Assembly: GCF_014201905.1 (NCBI RefSeq)
Contig: NZ_JACHFM010000004.1
Coordinates: forward strand, 337,966-401,965
From: Amaricoccus macauensis
GTDB lineage: Bacteria; Pseudomonadota; Alphaproteobacteria; Rhodobacterales; Rhodobacteraceae
Direction: 5' to 3'
DNA length: 64,000 nt
Shown here: in pieces, positions 47,138 to 55,291 of the stretch
Numbering within the stretch: position 1 is the stretch's first letter
Layout: each line of letters begins with the position of its first letter
Made by a program: the position numbers and the translations under genes
The notes under the pieces: generated by a model
What the model was told of the DNA's origin: nothing
The model's database searches: none
The model's input: only the letters and a program-made list of their open reading frames with translations

Positions 47138-48280
47138 GTGACCGTCAACATTTACCGGCGCACGCCGCAGGACAGCATCAGTCTCGCCGAACTCGCGCTC
47201 TACCACGAGATCATGGCCTATCGCGCGAGCGTGGGCCTGCCCGCGCTCCGGCTCTCGAAGGCGCTCTCCGCGACCGCCGGGCGGCACGTGCTCGACAGCC
47301 GCGAAAACATCTGGGGCGCCGGGCTGGAACTGCCGGACGGCACCAGCCTGCACAGCTGGAGCGATGCGCCCTACTATGCCGACGGCCGCAACCCGTCGGT
47401 CATGTGGGAGGCGCCCGACCGCCTCGGCACCGGCTACACGGCGAGCGGCTACGAGATCTCCGCCGCCGGCTACGACGCCGCCGGAGCGCTCGACGGATGG
47501 AAGTCGTCTCCCGGCCACAACGCGGTGCTGACCGAATCGGGCGGCTTCGACGGCATCGGCTTCCAGGTGATCGGCGTCGGCCTCGACACATCGTCCGGTC
47601 CTGGCCCCTATGGCGGCAAGGTCGCCCACGTCTGGTTCGGCGCGACGGCCGACCCGACGGGCGTGCCGGGCATCCTCGGCAGCGCCGGCGCTGACCGGAT
47701 CGCCGCCACCGCCTTCGACGACATCGTCTACGGTCTCGGTGGCGCCGATCGCATCTCCGGCGGACGCGGCGACGACATCCTGCGCGGCGGCCAGGGCGGC
47801 GACGTGCTGCTCGGCGGCACCGGCAACGACCGCCTGCTCGGCGACGGCGGCAACGACCGGCTGCTCGGTGGCGCCGGACAGGACGCGCTCTTCGGCGGCC
47901 CGGGCGACGACCGCCTGCTCGGCGGCGCCGGCAACGACCGGCTGGCGGGAGGCTGGGGGGTCGACGCGCTCACCGGCGGCGCCGGGCGTGATGTCTTCGT
48001 CTTTGCCGATCCCGGCCATGCGGGTGCCGGTGCGACGCGCGACACCATCACCGACTTCGCGCGCGGCGACCGGATCGACCTCAGCGGCATGGACGCCGAC
48101 ACCACCGTACGCGGCAATCAGGCGTTCCACCTGATCGACGGCGCCTTCAGCGGTGATGCGGGCGAGCTTCGTGTCCGGCCCGGTCTGGTTCAGGGCGACA
48201 TCGACGGCGACGGGCGCCCCGATTTCGGCATCGTGCTCGCGGGAAACGTCCTGCCCGGCGCGGACGACTTCCTGCTCTGA
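47138..48280 (+). CDS. CAP (SCP/PR-1) domain protein fused to RTX repeats
   Basis: A 380-residue protein. Residues about 15-170 form a CAP/SCP-like domain (AELALYHEIMAYRASVGLPAL, then GWKSSPGHNAVLTESG, GKVAHVWFGA), a fold found in secreted proteins that bind lipids, metal or cell wall. Residues about 175-290 contain about ten RTX calcium-binding repeats (GGRGDDILRGG, GGTGNDRLLGD), and a C-terminal cap (DVFVFADPGHAGAGATRDTITDFARGDRIDL to GADDFLL) resembles RTX type I secretion signals. It starts with GTG five bases after the dehydrogenase gene and has no Sec signal, consistent with type I export. No secretion genes are adjacent. The domain pairing is the interesting part. Confidence 0.82.
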   Translation: MTVNIYRRTPQDSISLAELALYHEIMAYRASVGLPALRLSKALSATAGRHVLDSRENIWGAGLELPDGTSLHSWSDAPYYADGRNPSVMWEAPDRLGTGYTASGYEISAAGYDAAGALDGWKSSPGHNAVLTESGGFDGIGFQVIGVGLDTSSGPGPYGGKVAHVWFGATADPTGVPGILGSAGADRIAATAFDDIVYGLGGADRISGGRGDDILRGGQGGDVLLGGTGNDRLLGDGGNDRLLGGAGQDALFGGPGDDRLLGGAGNDRLAGGWGVDALTGGAGRDVFVFADPGHAGAGATRDTITDFARGDRIDLSGMDADTTVRGNQAFHLIDGAFSGDAGELRVRPGLVQGDIDGDGRPDFGIVLAGNVLPGADDFLL

Positions 48281-48389
48281 ACCGGCGTTAACCAAACCCT
48301 TGCGCCGTTTAGGAAAATTCAACACTTCCTTTGGGCGTGCACCCGAGCCCGTGTTAGCTTCCCCTTAAGGGTCGGGGGAGTGATCGGTG

Positions 48390-49847
48390 ATGTGGCGGGT
48401 TCTGGGTCTGTGTCTTCTGGCGAGTCTCCCCATGGCGCCACAGGCGCGCGCCTCCGTTGACACCGGCGACCGGGGGATCGCGGCGCCCTTTGACGCCGAC
48501 ACGCTCGACCCCGCCGAGACCCGCCTCCTTCAGGCGGCGCTCGCGGCGAGCGGCGACAACGCCGGCGTCCTCGATGGCCGCTGGAGCCGGTTTGACGCCG
48601 CCGCGCTGGCGGACTGGTCCATGCGCGCGTTCGGCGAGCCGCCCCTCGCGGCTCATGCTGCCGCTGCGGTGGCGGGTTTTCTCGACGCGGTCCGCGCCGA
48701 TGGCTGGCGCGAGGTCTCGCTCGACGACCTCGGCCTCGCCATCGCCCTGCCGCTCGATCGGCTGGCAGAGCCTGTGGCCGAGGCCGGCGGCACGCGCCGC
48801 TGGACGATCGACACAAGCTTCTCCGTCCTCAGCCACCGCTTCGACCAGGACGACGCGATGGCATGGCATGCCACGGCGGAGCGTCTCGCCGCAGGCGGCG
48901 CGGGGACATACCGCGGCCCCGACCGGCTCGTCACCCTCGGCACCCTCGCCGACGGGCGGGTCTTCCACACCCGCTCCGATCTCATCGCCGGGGTCTGGGC
49001 CACGATCCATCTCACCGCCGACCCGACGGCGGAAGGCGCCCTCCGCCTCGCCGCCGCCAGCATTCACGCCGGACGGCCCGAGCCGTTCGAGCTGCCCGCG
49101 GGCGGCCGCCTCGCCCGCCTCGTCGCGGATACCGCCCGGGCCCCCGGTCCCGTGGGACTCGTGGCTGCCCCGGCCCGGTTCGACGCGGACATCACCGCCC
49201 TGCCCCCCGGCGACTCCGAGGCCGGGTTCAATTCCGGCGGCACCGGCACCGGCTTCTACATCGCCCCGCGCCTGCTGCTGACCGCGGCCCACGTGGTTGC
49301 CGACTGCGACGCGCCCGCCCTCGCCGACGGCACGCCGCTTGAGTGGCTGGCCTCCGACGAGGCCCTTGACGTCGCCGTGCTGCGCGCCCCGCGCCGCGCC
49401 CCGCGCTGGCTCTCCCTCGCCGACGACCCCCTGCGCCTCGGGCAGCGCGTCTACGCCATCGGCTTCCCGTACTACAGCATCGCCGGCACCTCGCTGACCC
49501 TGACCGGCGGCAACGTCAGCGCCCTTGCCGGCATCGACGACGACGCCCGCTTCTTCAGCTTCAGCGCCCCGGTCCAGCCCGGCAACAGCGGCGGCCCGCT
49601 GCTCGACGCCCGCGGCCGCGTCCTCGGGCTGGTGGTGGCGCGCCTCTCCGAAGACTACATCGTCGAGGCAACCGGCAGCCTGCCGCAGAACGTGAACTAC
49701 GCCCTGCGCGAGGACGAGCTCGCCGGGTTTCTCGCCACGACCCTGCCCGAGTTCGGCGCCGGTGCCGACAGCATCAGTCGCTTCGATCCCGATGACGGTG
49801 TGCCCGACGGCTTCGAGGCTGCGATCGTCCCCGTCGTCTGCCACTGA
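48390..49847 (+). CDS. Exported trypsin-like serine protease with peptidoglycan-binding-like N-terminus
   Basis: A 485-residue protein with a signal peptide (MWRVLGLCLLASLPMAPQARA). Residues about 43-85 resemble a peptidoglycan-binding (PG_binding_1) helix bundle (LLQAALAASGDNAGVLDGRW). Residues 85-270 have no family I recognise. The S1 protease domain (about 278-460) has the catalytic triad H301 (LLTAAHVV), D327 (EALDVAVL) and S400 (PGNSGGPLLD), like bacterial DegP/trypsin-type domains but without a PDZ. GTG 48387, one codon earlier, is an alternative start; GGGGAG lies upstream. A GC-rich hairpin follows the stop. Confidence 0.88.
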   Translation: MWRVLGLCLLASLPMAPQARASVDTGDRGIAAPFDADTLDPAETRLLQAALAASGDNAGVLDGRWSRFDAAALADWSMRAFGEPPLAAHAAAAVAGFLDAVRADGWREVSLDDLGLAIALPLDRLAEPVAEAGGTRRWTIDTSFSVLSHRFDQDDAMAWHATAERLAAGGAGTYRGPDRLVTLGTLADGRVFHTRSDLIAGVWATIHLTADPTAEGALRLAAASIHAGRPEPFELPAGGRLARLVADTARAPGPVGLVAAPARFDADITALPPGDSEAGFNSGGTGTGFYIAPRLLLTAAHVVADCDAPALADGTPLEWLASDEALDVAVLRAPRRAPRWLSLADDPLRLGQRVYAIGFPYYSIAGTSLTLTGGNVSALAGIDDDARFFSFSAPVQPGNSGGPLLDARGRVLGLVVARLSEDYIVEATGSLPQNVNYALREDELAGFLATTLPEFGAGADSISRFDPDDGVPDGFEAAIVPVVCH

Positions 49848-49860
49848 ACGGCAGCGATCC

Positions 49861-49887
49861 GGGGGCCAGGTCGACCACCCGGCCCCC
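49861..49887 (+). terminator. Hairpin after the serine protease gene
   Basis: GGGGGCC (49861-49867) pairs with GGCCCCC (49881-49887), with an inner GGT/ACC pairing, 13 bases after the stop. No T-tract follows, so function is tentative. Confidence 0.5.
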
Positions 49888-50013
49888 TGACAGACGAGAA
49901 GCGCCGCCATGACGCAGATGCGCGCCTCAGGATGAGACGCTTGCGGCCGGAGATCAGGTGGATGCCCTGCGACGGGACGCCCCTCCCCGCCTCCGTGGAC
50001 ATCAGCCGCAGCC

Positions 50014-50048
50014 GTCAGCCGTAGACGTCAGCCGTAGACGTCAGCCGT
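50014..50048. repeat. 13-bp tandem repeat at the 3' end of the pyruvyltransferase gene
   Basis: GTCAGCCGTAGAC occurs twice exactly (50014-50026 and 50027-50039), with a partial third copy at 50040-50048. The 13-bp unit is not a multiple of three. Read leftward, the gene passes one copy as GCT GAC and meets the next shifted by one base as GGC TGA, which is its stop. Confidence 0.85.
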
Positions 50049-51014
50049 TCGGGCCATCGCGTCGCGAAGCGCCGACTGCTGACGGCTGAGCGCCGCGTCG
50101 GAACTGAGGGAAGGGCTGCGACGCAGGGCCTGCCAGAGGATGCCCCTGAACGCGAGCCCGAGTGGCCCAGACGCGACGCGGAGGACGCGCGACGACATCC
50201 CGCGCCCCGCACCCTCGACGCCCGGACCAGCAGCAGCCGGTCCCCGAGCTTCCCCCGCAGCAGGAGCCGCCGGCTTTGGGGCCTCGGCCCTCGCGGCAGC
50301 AGGTTCCCCGGCAGCCGCCGGCGAACCGGACGGTCGGACCACCCGCTTCGCCAGCCTCACCGCCGCCGCGGGATAGCTGATGCTGCTCAGTTCCATGTCG
50401 AGACCGCCCAGCCAGTCCTGCCACTTGAACTCGTTGAAGCCGCCCGCGAGCTGCACGGCCACCCAGGGCACGCGATAGGCGTCGGCTATGATCGCCGCAT
50501 GCATCGATTCGGCGATCACCAGCCGGGCACCGGCGATCCGCCGGATGACCTCCTGACTCTCGCCCGAGGGGGACAGGAACTCCACGTCCATCGCCGCGCA
50601 CCACTGCGCCCACGGCACGCCGATCGCCGCGGTGGCATGGTGCGGAACGAACACCACGTTGCCATGATGCGGCCCGGTCTCCAGCACATCGGGGGTGAGG
50701 ATCGCCGGGTCCGAGGTGGCGGTCTCCGACGGCAGCCCGAGCTTCGCCGCGGTCAGTGCCCCGCGAACGAACCGGAAATCCACGCCCGGATAGGCGGAGG
50801 CAGGGCGGATGATTCCATAGCCGGTGCCGCTTCCCACGACGACGCACCGGCCCGGACGCGACAGCGCCTTGTTGTTCAGGATCGTGCCGATCCCGAACAG
50901 CCACGTGCTCTCGTCACACCACGTATCCCAACCTGGAAAAATGCGGTCCCAGAACCATAGGTTCATGTCGTCGCCGAAATTCAGGCGATCCGAATGCCAA
51001 TAGGCCAGTCGCAT
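50028..51014 (-). CDS. Polysaccharide pyruvyl transferase family protein (ExoV-like)
   Basis: A 328-residue protein of the family that adds ketal pyruvate to exopolysaccharide sugars. It opens MRLAYWHSDRLNFGDDMNLWFW, as ExoV of rhizobial succinoglycan does, and keeps the VVVGSGTGYGI and RFVRGALTAAKLG segments and the conserved ESMHAAIIADAYRVPWVAV (about 168-186). The enzyme part ends near residue 240. It is followed by an Ala/Pro/Gly-rich linker (about 244-280) and a basic helical end, which ExoV lacks. ATG 51014 is preceded by GGGGGGAGTC. No other polysaccharide genes are in the block; an acyltransferase lies 11 kb away. The stop is produced by a 13-bp tandem repeat. Confidence 0.85.
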   Translation of the reverse strand: MRLAYWHSDRLNFGDDMNLWFWDRIFPGWDTWCDESTWLFGIGTILNNKALSRPGRCVVVGSGTGYGIIRPASAYPGVDFRFVRGALTAAKLGLPSETATSDPAILTPDVLETGPHHGNVVFVPHHATAAIGVPWAQWCAAMDVEFLSPSGESQEVIRRIAGARLVIAESMHAAIIADAYRVPWVAVQLAGGFNEFKWQDWLGGLDMELSSISYPAAAVRLAKRVVRPSGSPAAAGEPAAARAEAPKPAAPAAGEARGPAAAGPGVEGAGRGMSSRVLRVASGPLGLAFRGILWQALRRSPSLSSDAALSRQQSALRDAMARTADVYG

Positions 51015-51148
51015 GACTCCCCCCCGAAGCCTATCAGGCAATCATGAGTATTTCTCTTGCCGCGTCACCGCTCGCCGCGTCAACCCCCGCGGGCGCCACG
51101 TCCGCAGGGCGAGACGATGGGAGTGGCGCAAGTCTTTGCCATGCAGAC

Positions 51149-51180
51149 AAAAAAGGCCCCGGCGAGAGTACGCCGGGGCC
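51149..51180 (-). terminator. Rho-independent terminator after rpsI
   Basis: On the minus strand a perfect 10-bp stem (51180-51171 with 51164-51155, six-base loop) is followed by six T residues. It lies 45 bases after the rpsI stop. Confidence 0.94.
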
Positions 51181-51225
51181 GGTAACGATAGCGGGAAGAC
51201 GCCGGAGGCGCCTCGGTCGAAGATA

Positions 51226-51723
51226 TCAGCGCTTCGAGAACTGGAAGCTGCGGCGCGCCTTGCGCTTGCCGTACTTCTTGCGCTCGACGACGCGGCTGTC
51301 GCGGGTCAGGAAGCCCGCGGCCTTCAGTGCCGGGCGCAAGCTCGGCTCGTAGAGCGAAAGCGCCTGGCTGATGCCGTGCTTCACCGCACCGGCCTGGCCC
51401 GAGAGGCCGCCACCCTTCACGGTGCACATCACGTCGAACTCGCCCTCGACGTTCGCGATCTGGAACGGCTGGCGCAGGATCATCTGCAGCACCGGACGGG
51501 CGAAGTACTTCTCGTAGTCGACGAACTCACCCTTGTTGTTGCGGATGAGAACCTTGCCGTTGCCGGGCTTCACCCAGACGCGGGCGACCGCGTCCTTGCG
51601 CTTGCCGGTGGCGTAGGAGCGGCCGAGGCTGTCACGGACGGGTTCGCGCTTCGGGGCCTCATCGACCACCGGCGCCGCGGCGACTGCGTCGCGCAGCTCC
51701 TCGAGCGAAGAAAGATCTGCCAT
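51226..51723 (-). CDS. rpsI: 30S ribosomal protein S9
   Basis: The 165-residue protein has an N-terminal extension of about 35 residues rich in Ala, Glu and Val, usual in alphaproteobacteria, before the conserved core [21 protein letters not shown] (about 34-54). Further conserved parts are [21 protein letters not shown] and the C-terminal [10 protein letters not shown], whose basic tail reaches the ribosomal P site. ATG 51723 lies four bases after the rplM stop. The rplM-rpsI pair ends with a strong terminator. Confidence 0.98.
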   Translation of the reverse strand: MADLSSLEELRDAVAAAPVVDEAPKREPVRDSLGRSYATGKRKDAVARVWVKPGNGKVLIRNNKGEFVDYEKYFARPVLQMILRQPFQIANVEGEFDVMCTVKGGGLSGQAGAVKHGISQALSLYEPSLRPALKAAGFLTRDSRVVERKKYGKRKARRSFQFSKR

Positions 51724-51727
51724 GGAC

Positions 51728-52192
51728 TTACGCGCTCCGGGTGTTCTTGGGGTTCTTCGACGCGAGGTCGACGACTTCCGGGTTCTGGGCCTCGTGCGGG
51801 TGCTCGGCACCAGCATAGACGCGCAGGTTGCCCATCTGCTTGCGCGAGAGCGGGCCGCCCGGCAGCATCCGCTCGACCGCCTTCACGATGACGCGCTCCG
51901 GGAAGCGGCCCTCGAGGATCTGGCCGGCGGTGCGGAACTTGATGCCGCCCGGAAAGCCGGTGTGCCAGTAGTAGCGCTTGTCGGCGCGCTTGTTGCCCGT
52001 CATCTGCACCTTGTCGGCGTTGATGATGATGACGTTGTCGCCCATGTCCATGTGCGGCGTGAACGTCGCCTTGTGCTTGCCGCGCAGCCGCATGGCGACA
52101 AGGCTCGCGAGCCGGCCGAGGACGACGCCTTCGGCGTCGATCAGCACCCACTTCTTGTCGATGTCGGCCGGGCGGGCAGAGTAGGTCTTCAT
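51728..52192 (-). CDS. rplM: 50S ribosomal protein L13
   Basis: The 154-residue protein begins [22 protein letters not shown] and contains the L13 hallmarks [32 protein letters not shown] and the [10 protein letters not shown] near the C-terminus. It is the first gene of the rplM-rpsI operon. ATG 52192 fits the family; ten extra in-frame codons upstream do not. Confidence 0.98.
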   Translation of the reverse strand: MKTYSARPADIDKKWVLIDAEGVVLGRLASLVAMRLRGKHKATFTPHMDMGDNVIIINADKVQMTGNKRADKRYYWHTGFPGGIKFRTAGQILEGRFPERVIVKAVERMLPGGPLSRKQMGNLRVYAGAEHPHEAQNPEVVDLASKNPKNTRSA

Positions 52193-52344
52193 CTGAGGTC
52201 CGTCCCCGTGTCGTCTCGGCATGTCTTGAACTGGCCAGGGGCATACCCCGGCCGGACTGCGGGCTTATGACGGAGATTCGCGCGCCGGTCAATCCGCACA
52301 AGGCGAAATTTATCTCTGTAAATCAGCTAGTTGCAATATCGGTA

Positions 52345-52518
52345 TCATAATACCCCACTTCGCGGCGGTACCGTGACGTCAATGACCCCGGTCAGCTTCA
52401 GCACGATGTAGAGCATCACGAGAGCGACGACGCCGGCGGCGACCCAGCGAACCCGCGGGAAGCCCGCAGCGAGAAGCAGCGCGGCGACGGCAATGAAGAG
52501 CGGCAATATCTGTCGCAT
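52345..52518 (-). CDS. Hypothetical two-membrane-helix microprotein
   Basis: A 57-residue product, almost entirely hydrophobic: one helix at about 4-21 (ILPLFIAVAALLLAAGF), a short basic turn (PRVRW) and a second helix at about 26-46. Positive-inside reasoning would place the turn in the cytoplasm. The stop lies about 150 bases upstream of rplM and the gene is divergent from the PerM-family gene. No family is recognised; the transmembrane pattern and clean start make it plausible rather than certain. Confidence 0.5.
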   Translation of the reverse strand: MRQILPLFIAVAALLLAAGFPRVRWVAAGVVALVMLYIVLKLTGVIDVTVPPRSGVL

Positions 52519-52648
52519 CGGTCCCAAATGTAGGCTCGTGCGCGCTCCCACGGCAAGATCGGCGTGGGACCACCGCAGAGCGGCTGAATGCTGTCGCGAT
52601 GGCATGGAATCTGTTAAGCGATCAAGGTCTGAACAGGCCTTCCACGTC

Positions 52649-53752
52649 ATGCCCCTCTCTTCCGGCGGCGGCCCCGAGCGCAGCCTGGACCAGATCGCGA
52701 TCGATCTGGCGGTGCGGCTTCTCCTGCTCGGCGCGCTGCTCTGGCTCGCCAGCCTGCTGCTGCAGCCGTTCATGGCCGTGCTCATCTGGTCGGCGATCCT
52801 CGCGGTCGCGTTCTACCCCGCCTACGACTGGCTCAACCGCCGGCTCGGCGGACGGCCCCGCCTCGCGTCGCTCCTGCTCACCCTCGCCTTCCTGCTCGTC
52901 ACCGTCGGGCCGGCGACGCTGCTTCTCTCAAGTCTCGCGGTCTCGCTTGAACATCTGGGGGAGCGGCTGCACGCGGGTGGGCTCGTCCTGCCGGCACCGC
53001 CCGCGGCGCTGCGCGACGTGCCGTTCCTCGGTGACCTGACGGCGACCTGGACGACGGCCTCGGCGAACTTCGAGGGCTTTCTCACCCGCCACAGCGCCGA
53101 GTTGCTGACCGCGGGCGGCTGGCTGCTCGTCCGGGTCGAAGGCATCGCCGGGAGTCTCACTGCGATCCTGCTCGGCGTGGTGGTCGCGGGCTTTCTCTAT
53201 GCACCCGGGCCGCGGTTGCAGCGCGGTGTGCGCCGCTTCGCGCGGCGGGTCTCCGGCGCGCACGGCTCGACCTTCGTCGATCTCGCCGCCGCGACGATCC
53301 GCAACGTCGCGCGCGGCGTCATCGGCGTTGCGATGATCCAGACCGTGCTGGTCGGCCTCGCCCTCATCGTCGCGGACGTGCCAGGCGCGGGCCTGCTGGC
53401 GCTTGCGACGCTGGTGCTCTGCATCATCCAGATCGGCGCGCTGCCCGTGGTCCTGCCGATCCTCGCCTGGGCATGGCTGACGCGGGAAGCGACACCGGCG
53501 CTCATCCTGACGCTCTACCTCCTGCCCTGCGCCCTCTCGGACAACCTCCTGAAGCCGCTGCTGATGGGAAAGGGTCTCGAAGTGCCGATCATCGTCATCC
53601 TGATGGGCGTGATCGGCGGCACGCTCGCCTTCGGACTCATCGGCCTCTTCCTCGGGCCGGTGGTGCTCGCCGTGCTCTACGACCTCGCGCTCTTCTGGCT
53701 CGCCGAGGACGAGGACGAGGCAGATGGCGAGGCAGACGGCGGGATCGAATAG
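52649..53752 (+). CDS. AI-2E/PerM-family transporter
   Basis: A 367-residue polytopic membrane protein of the AI-2 exporter-like (PerM, YdiK, TqsA) family. It has about eight hydrophobic segments in the usual arrangement: two near the N-terminus, a soluble stretch (about 85-150), and a C-terminal cluster with IGALPVVLPILAWAWL, LPCALSDNLLKPLLMGKGLEVP (about 302-323) and ILMGVIGGTLAFGLIGLFLGPVVLAV. The PLLMGKGLEVP region is a family hallmark. ATG 52649 is the first sensible start, though 52604 is possible. The substrate is unknown. Its last 76 bases, encoding an acidic tail, are overlapped by the convergent thioesterase gene. Confidence 0.88.
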   Translation: MPLSSGGGPERSLDQIAIDLAVRLLLLGALLWLASLLLQPFMAVLIWSAILAVAFYPAYDWLNRRLGGRPRLASLLLTLAFLLVTVGPATLLLSSLAVSLEHLGERLHAGGLVLPAPPAALRDVPFLGDLTATWTTASANFEGFLTRHSAELLTAGGWLLVRVEGIAGSLTAILLGVVVAGFLYAPGPRLQRGVRRFARRVSGAHGSTFVDLAAATIRNVARGVIGVAMIQTVLVGLALIVADVPGAGLLALATLVLCIIQIGALPVVLPILAWAWLTREATPALILTLYLLPCALSDNLLKPLLMGKGLEVPIIVILMGVIGGTLAFGLIGLFLGPVVLAVLYDLALFWLAEDEDEADGEADGGIE

Positions 53753-54156
53753 GTGAGGCTCGCCCGCGCCACCGCGCCCTCCACCCCTTCGGAGAACATC
53801 AGCACGTCCCCGACCGACAGCACGCGCCCGAGCTTCAGCACCCGCGCCTCGGCAATGAGCCGCCCGGGCTCCGGCTTGCGCATGAAGTCGATGGAACAGC
53901 TCGTCGTCACCGCGAGCGCCTTGCGGCCGACCATGGCCAGCGTCGCCATGTAATAGACGCAGTCCGCCAGCGCGAAGAGCGTCGGCCCCGACACCGTGCC
54001 ACCCGGGCGCAGGTCGCCGGGCAGCGTCGTCATGGCCGCGACCAGACGATAGGGCGCGATCTCCAGCACCTCGAAGCGGGTGCCGAGCTCGGGAAAGACC
54101 TCCGCCATGTAGGCGTGCATCTCGGGGATCGTGAACTGTAGCCCCATGCCGCTCAT
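53677..54156 (-). CDS. PaaI-family (hotdog fold) thioesterase
   Basis: A 159-residue acyl-CoA thioesterase-like protein. The core contains LRPGGTVSGPTLFALADCVYYMATLA (about 49-74) and SIDFMRKPEPGRLIAEARVLKLGR (about 86-109), the PaaI/YdiI pattern. The last 20 residues (ASPSASSSSSASQKSARS) are unlike the family and are encoded opposite the acidic tail of the convergent PerM-family gene, so the true functional protein probably ends before them. ATG 54156 overlaps the stop of the GntR-type regulator by four bases. Its acyl-CoA substrate is unknown. Confidence 0.83.
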   Translation of the reverse strand: MSGMGLQFTIPEMHAYMAEVFPELGTRFEVLEIAPYRLVAAMTTLPGDLRPGGTVSGPTLFALADCVYYMATLAMVGRKALAVTTSCSIDFMRKPEPGRLIAEARVLKLGRVLSVGDVLMFSEGVEGAVARASLTYSIPPSASPSASSSSSASQKSARS

Positions 54157-54815
54157 ATCTCCAGGATCCCCCACCAGCGCAAGGTGGACCGGGCGTGGAT
54201 CCAGATTGCCCTGACCGCCGCGTCCGCATCGCGCCGCTCCAGCGCCTCGATGATCCCGAGATGCTCCTGCATCGCCGGAACGATCCGGTCGGGCAGAAAT
54301 GCCCGGGTGTTCTGCACCACGGCGATCCGGTCGCGGTTGACCGCATAGACCTCCGAGGTGATCGGATTGGCGAGCCCGCTCGCCAGCGCGTCGTGAAGCG
54401 ACAGGTCGGTCAGGATCGCCCGCGCCGGCAGCTCGGGCGTCATCCGGGTGAGCGCTTCATCGATCAGCGTCTCGTGACTGGCCCGCAACTCGGCCAGCGG
54501 CAGCGAGCCCGCATTGCGCACGAAGCGCCGGGCACCCTCAGCGTCGAGGACCGTGCGCAGGTCGATACAGTCGCGCGTCACCTTCGGCGACGCCTCCATC
54601 ACCAGGACGCCGCGCTTCGGCAAGATCCGCACCAGACCGTTCACATCGGCGCGCTTGACCGCCTCCCGCGTCGCGGCGAGCGGCAGGTCGAGGAGTTCCA
54701 CGAGCCCGGGCATCGAGACGAACTGCCCCGAGGCCAGACTCCCGTCGCGCAGCGCGGCCACCAGCCGGGCGTACGCCTCATCGGACATCAGTCGGGTTTC
54801 CGTCTCGCCGCCCAT
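54153..54815 (-). CDS. GntR-family transcriptional regulator with FCD domain
   Basis: A 220-residue DNA-binding regulator. The N-terminal winged helix (about 8-72) is recognisable from SDEAYARLVAALRDGSLASGQFVSMPGLVELLDLPLAATREAVKRADVNGLV and the RGVLVMEAS wing. The C-terminal helical FCD domain (about 78-215) holds DLRTVLDAEGARRFV and HEAL/HDAL-type histidines that usually bind a metal and an organic-acid ligand. It is divergent from the racemase-like gene and dctA across a 476-bp gap, so it may control C4-dicarboxylate or related uptake. The thioesterase gene follows with a four-base overlap. Confidence 0.88.
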   Translation of the reverse strand: MGGETETRLMSDEAYARLVAALRDGSLASGQFVSMPGLVELLDLPLAATREAVKRADVNGLVRILPKRGVLVMEASPKVTRDCIDLRTVLDAEGARRFVRNAGSLPLAELRASHETLIDEALTRMTPELPARAILTDLSLHDALASGLANPITSEVYAVNRDRIAVVQNTRAFLPDRIVPAMQEHLGIIEALERRDADAAVRAIWIHARSTLRWWGILEI

Positions 54816-55291
54816 CGCGCCTCAGTCCCCATCGCGCCTCGGTCTTCGTGGAAAACAGGAAGGACCTTCACGATTCGCGGAGTTGTGCCGGCCCACACAT
54901 CTTAACTAACATGTCACCTAAGGTTCCAGAAGCCCGAATGCAAGGGACGGAGAGAATCAGAGGAAGCCGGCGGGAACTCTGCCGGCGAAAGAGGGGAAGG
55001 CTCCGTGATGACGGGCATCAACCACACTGCCGGGCGATCCGGCGGCGTTCGCCGTGCTGGCACCATCGCCGCCGATCCGGGGCGCCCCACCGCCCCCCTC
55101 GGGGCGGGGCTCCGGGGACGTGACACGCGATCGCGTGACCTGACCTGCGCCATTCAGCCAGACCGGTTGGCGCGTGTTGCCGGCGGCGCCCGGGGGTATC
55201 CTCTTCGTTACGTCTTGATGAACCTGACCGGCCGGGCGTCGCTGCTGGCGGACGGCAGCCTTTTCTCACCGGTCGCTGAGAGGACACTTCG
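54816..55291. other. Divergent intergenic region between the FCD regulator and the racemase-like gene
   Basis: A 476-bp stretch without an accepted gene. It contains an AT-richer block near 54890-54930, a CCGCCCC/GGGGCGG hairpin near 55091-55107 and a perfect 14-bp palindrome at 55124-55137. A 291-bp open frame at 55005-55295 has no recognisable features. Confidence 0.6.
55124..55137. promoter_or_regulatory. Perfect 14-bp palindrome, possible regulator site
   Basis: CACGCGATCGCGTG is self-complementary and lies 155 bases upstream of the racemase-like gene, in the region shared with the divergent GntR/FCD regulator. In GC-rich DNA such palindromes can occur by chance, so the assignment is weak. 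Confidence 0.3.
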
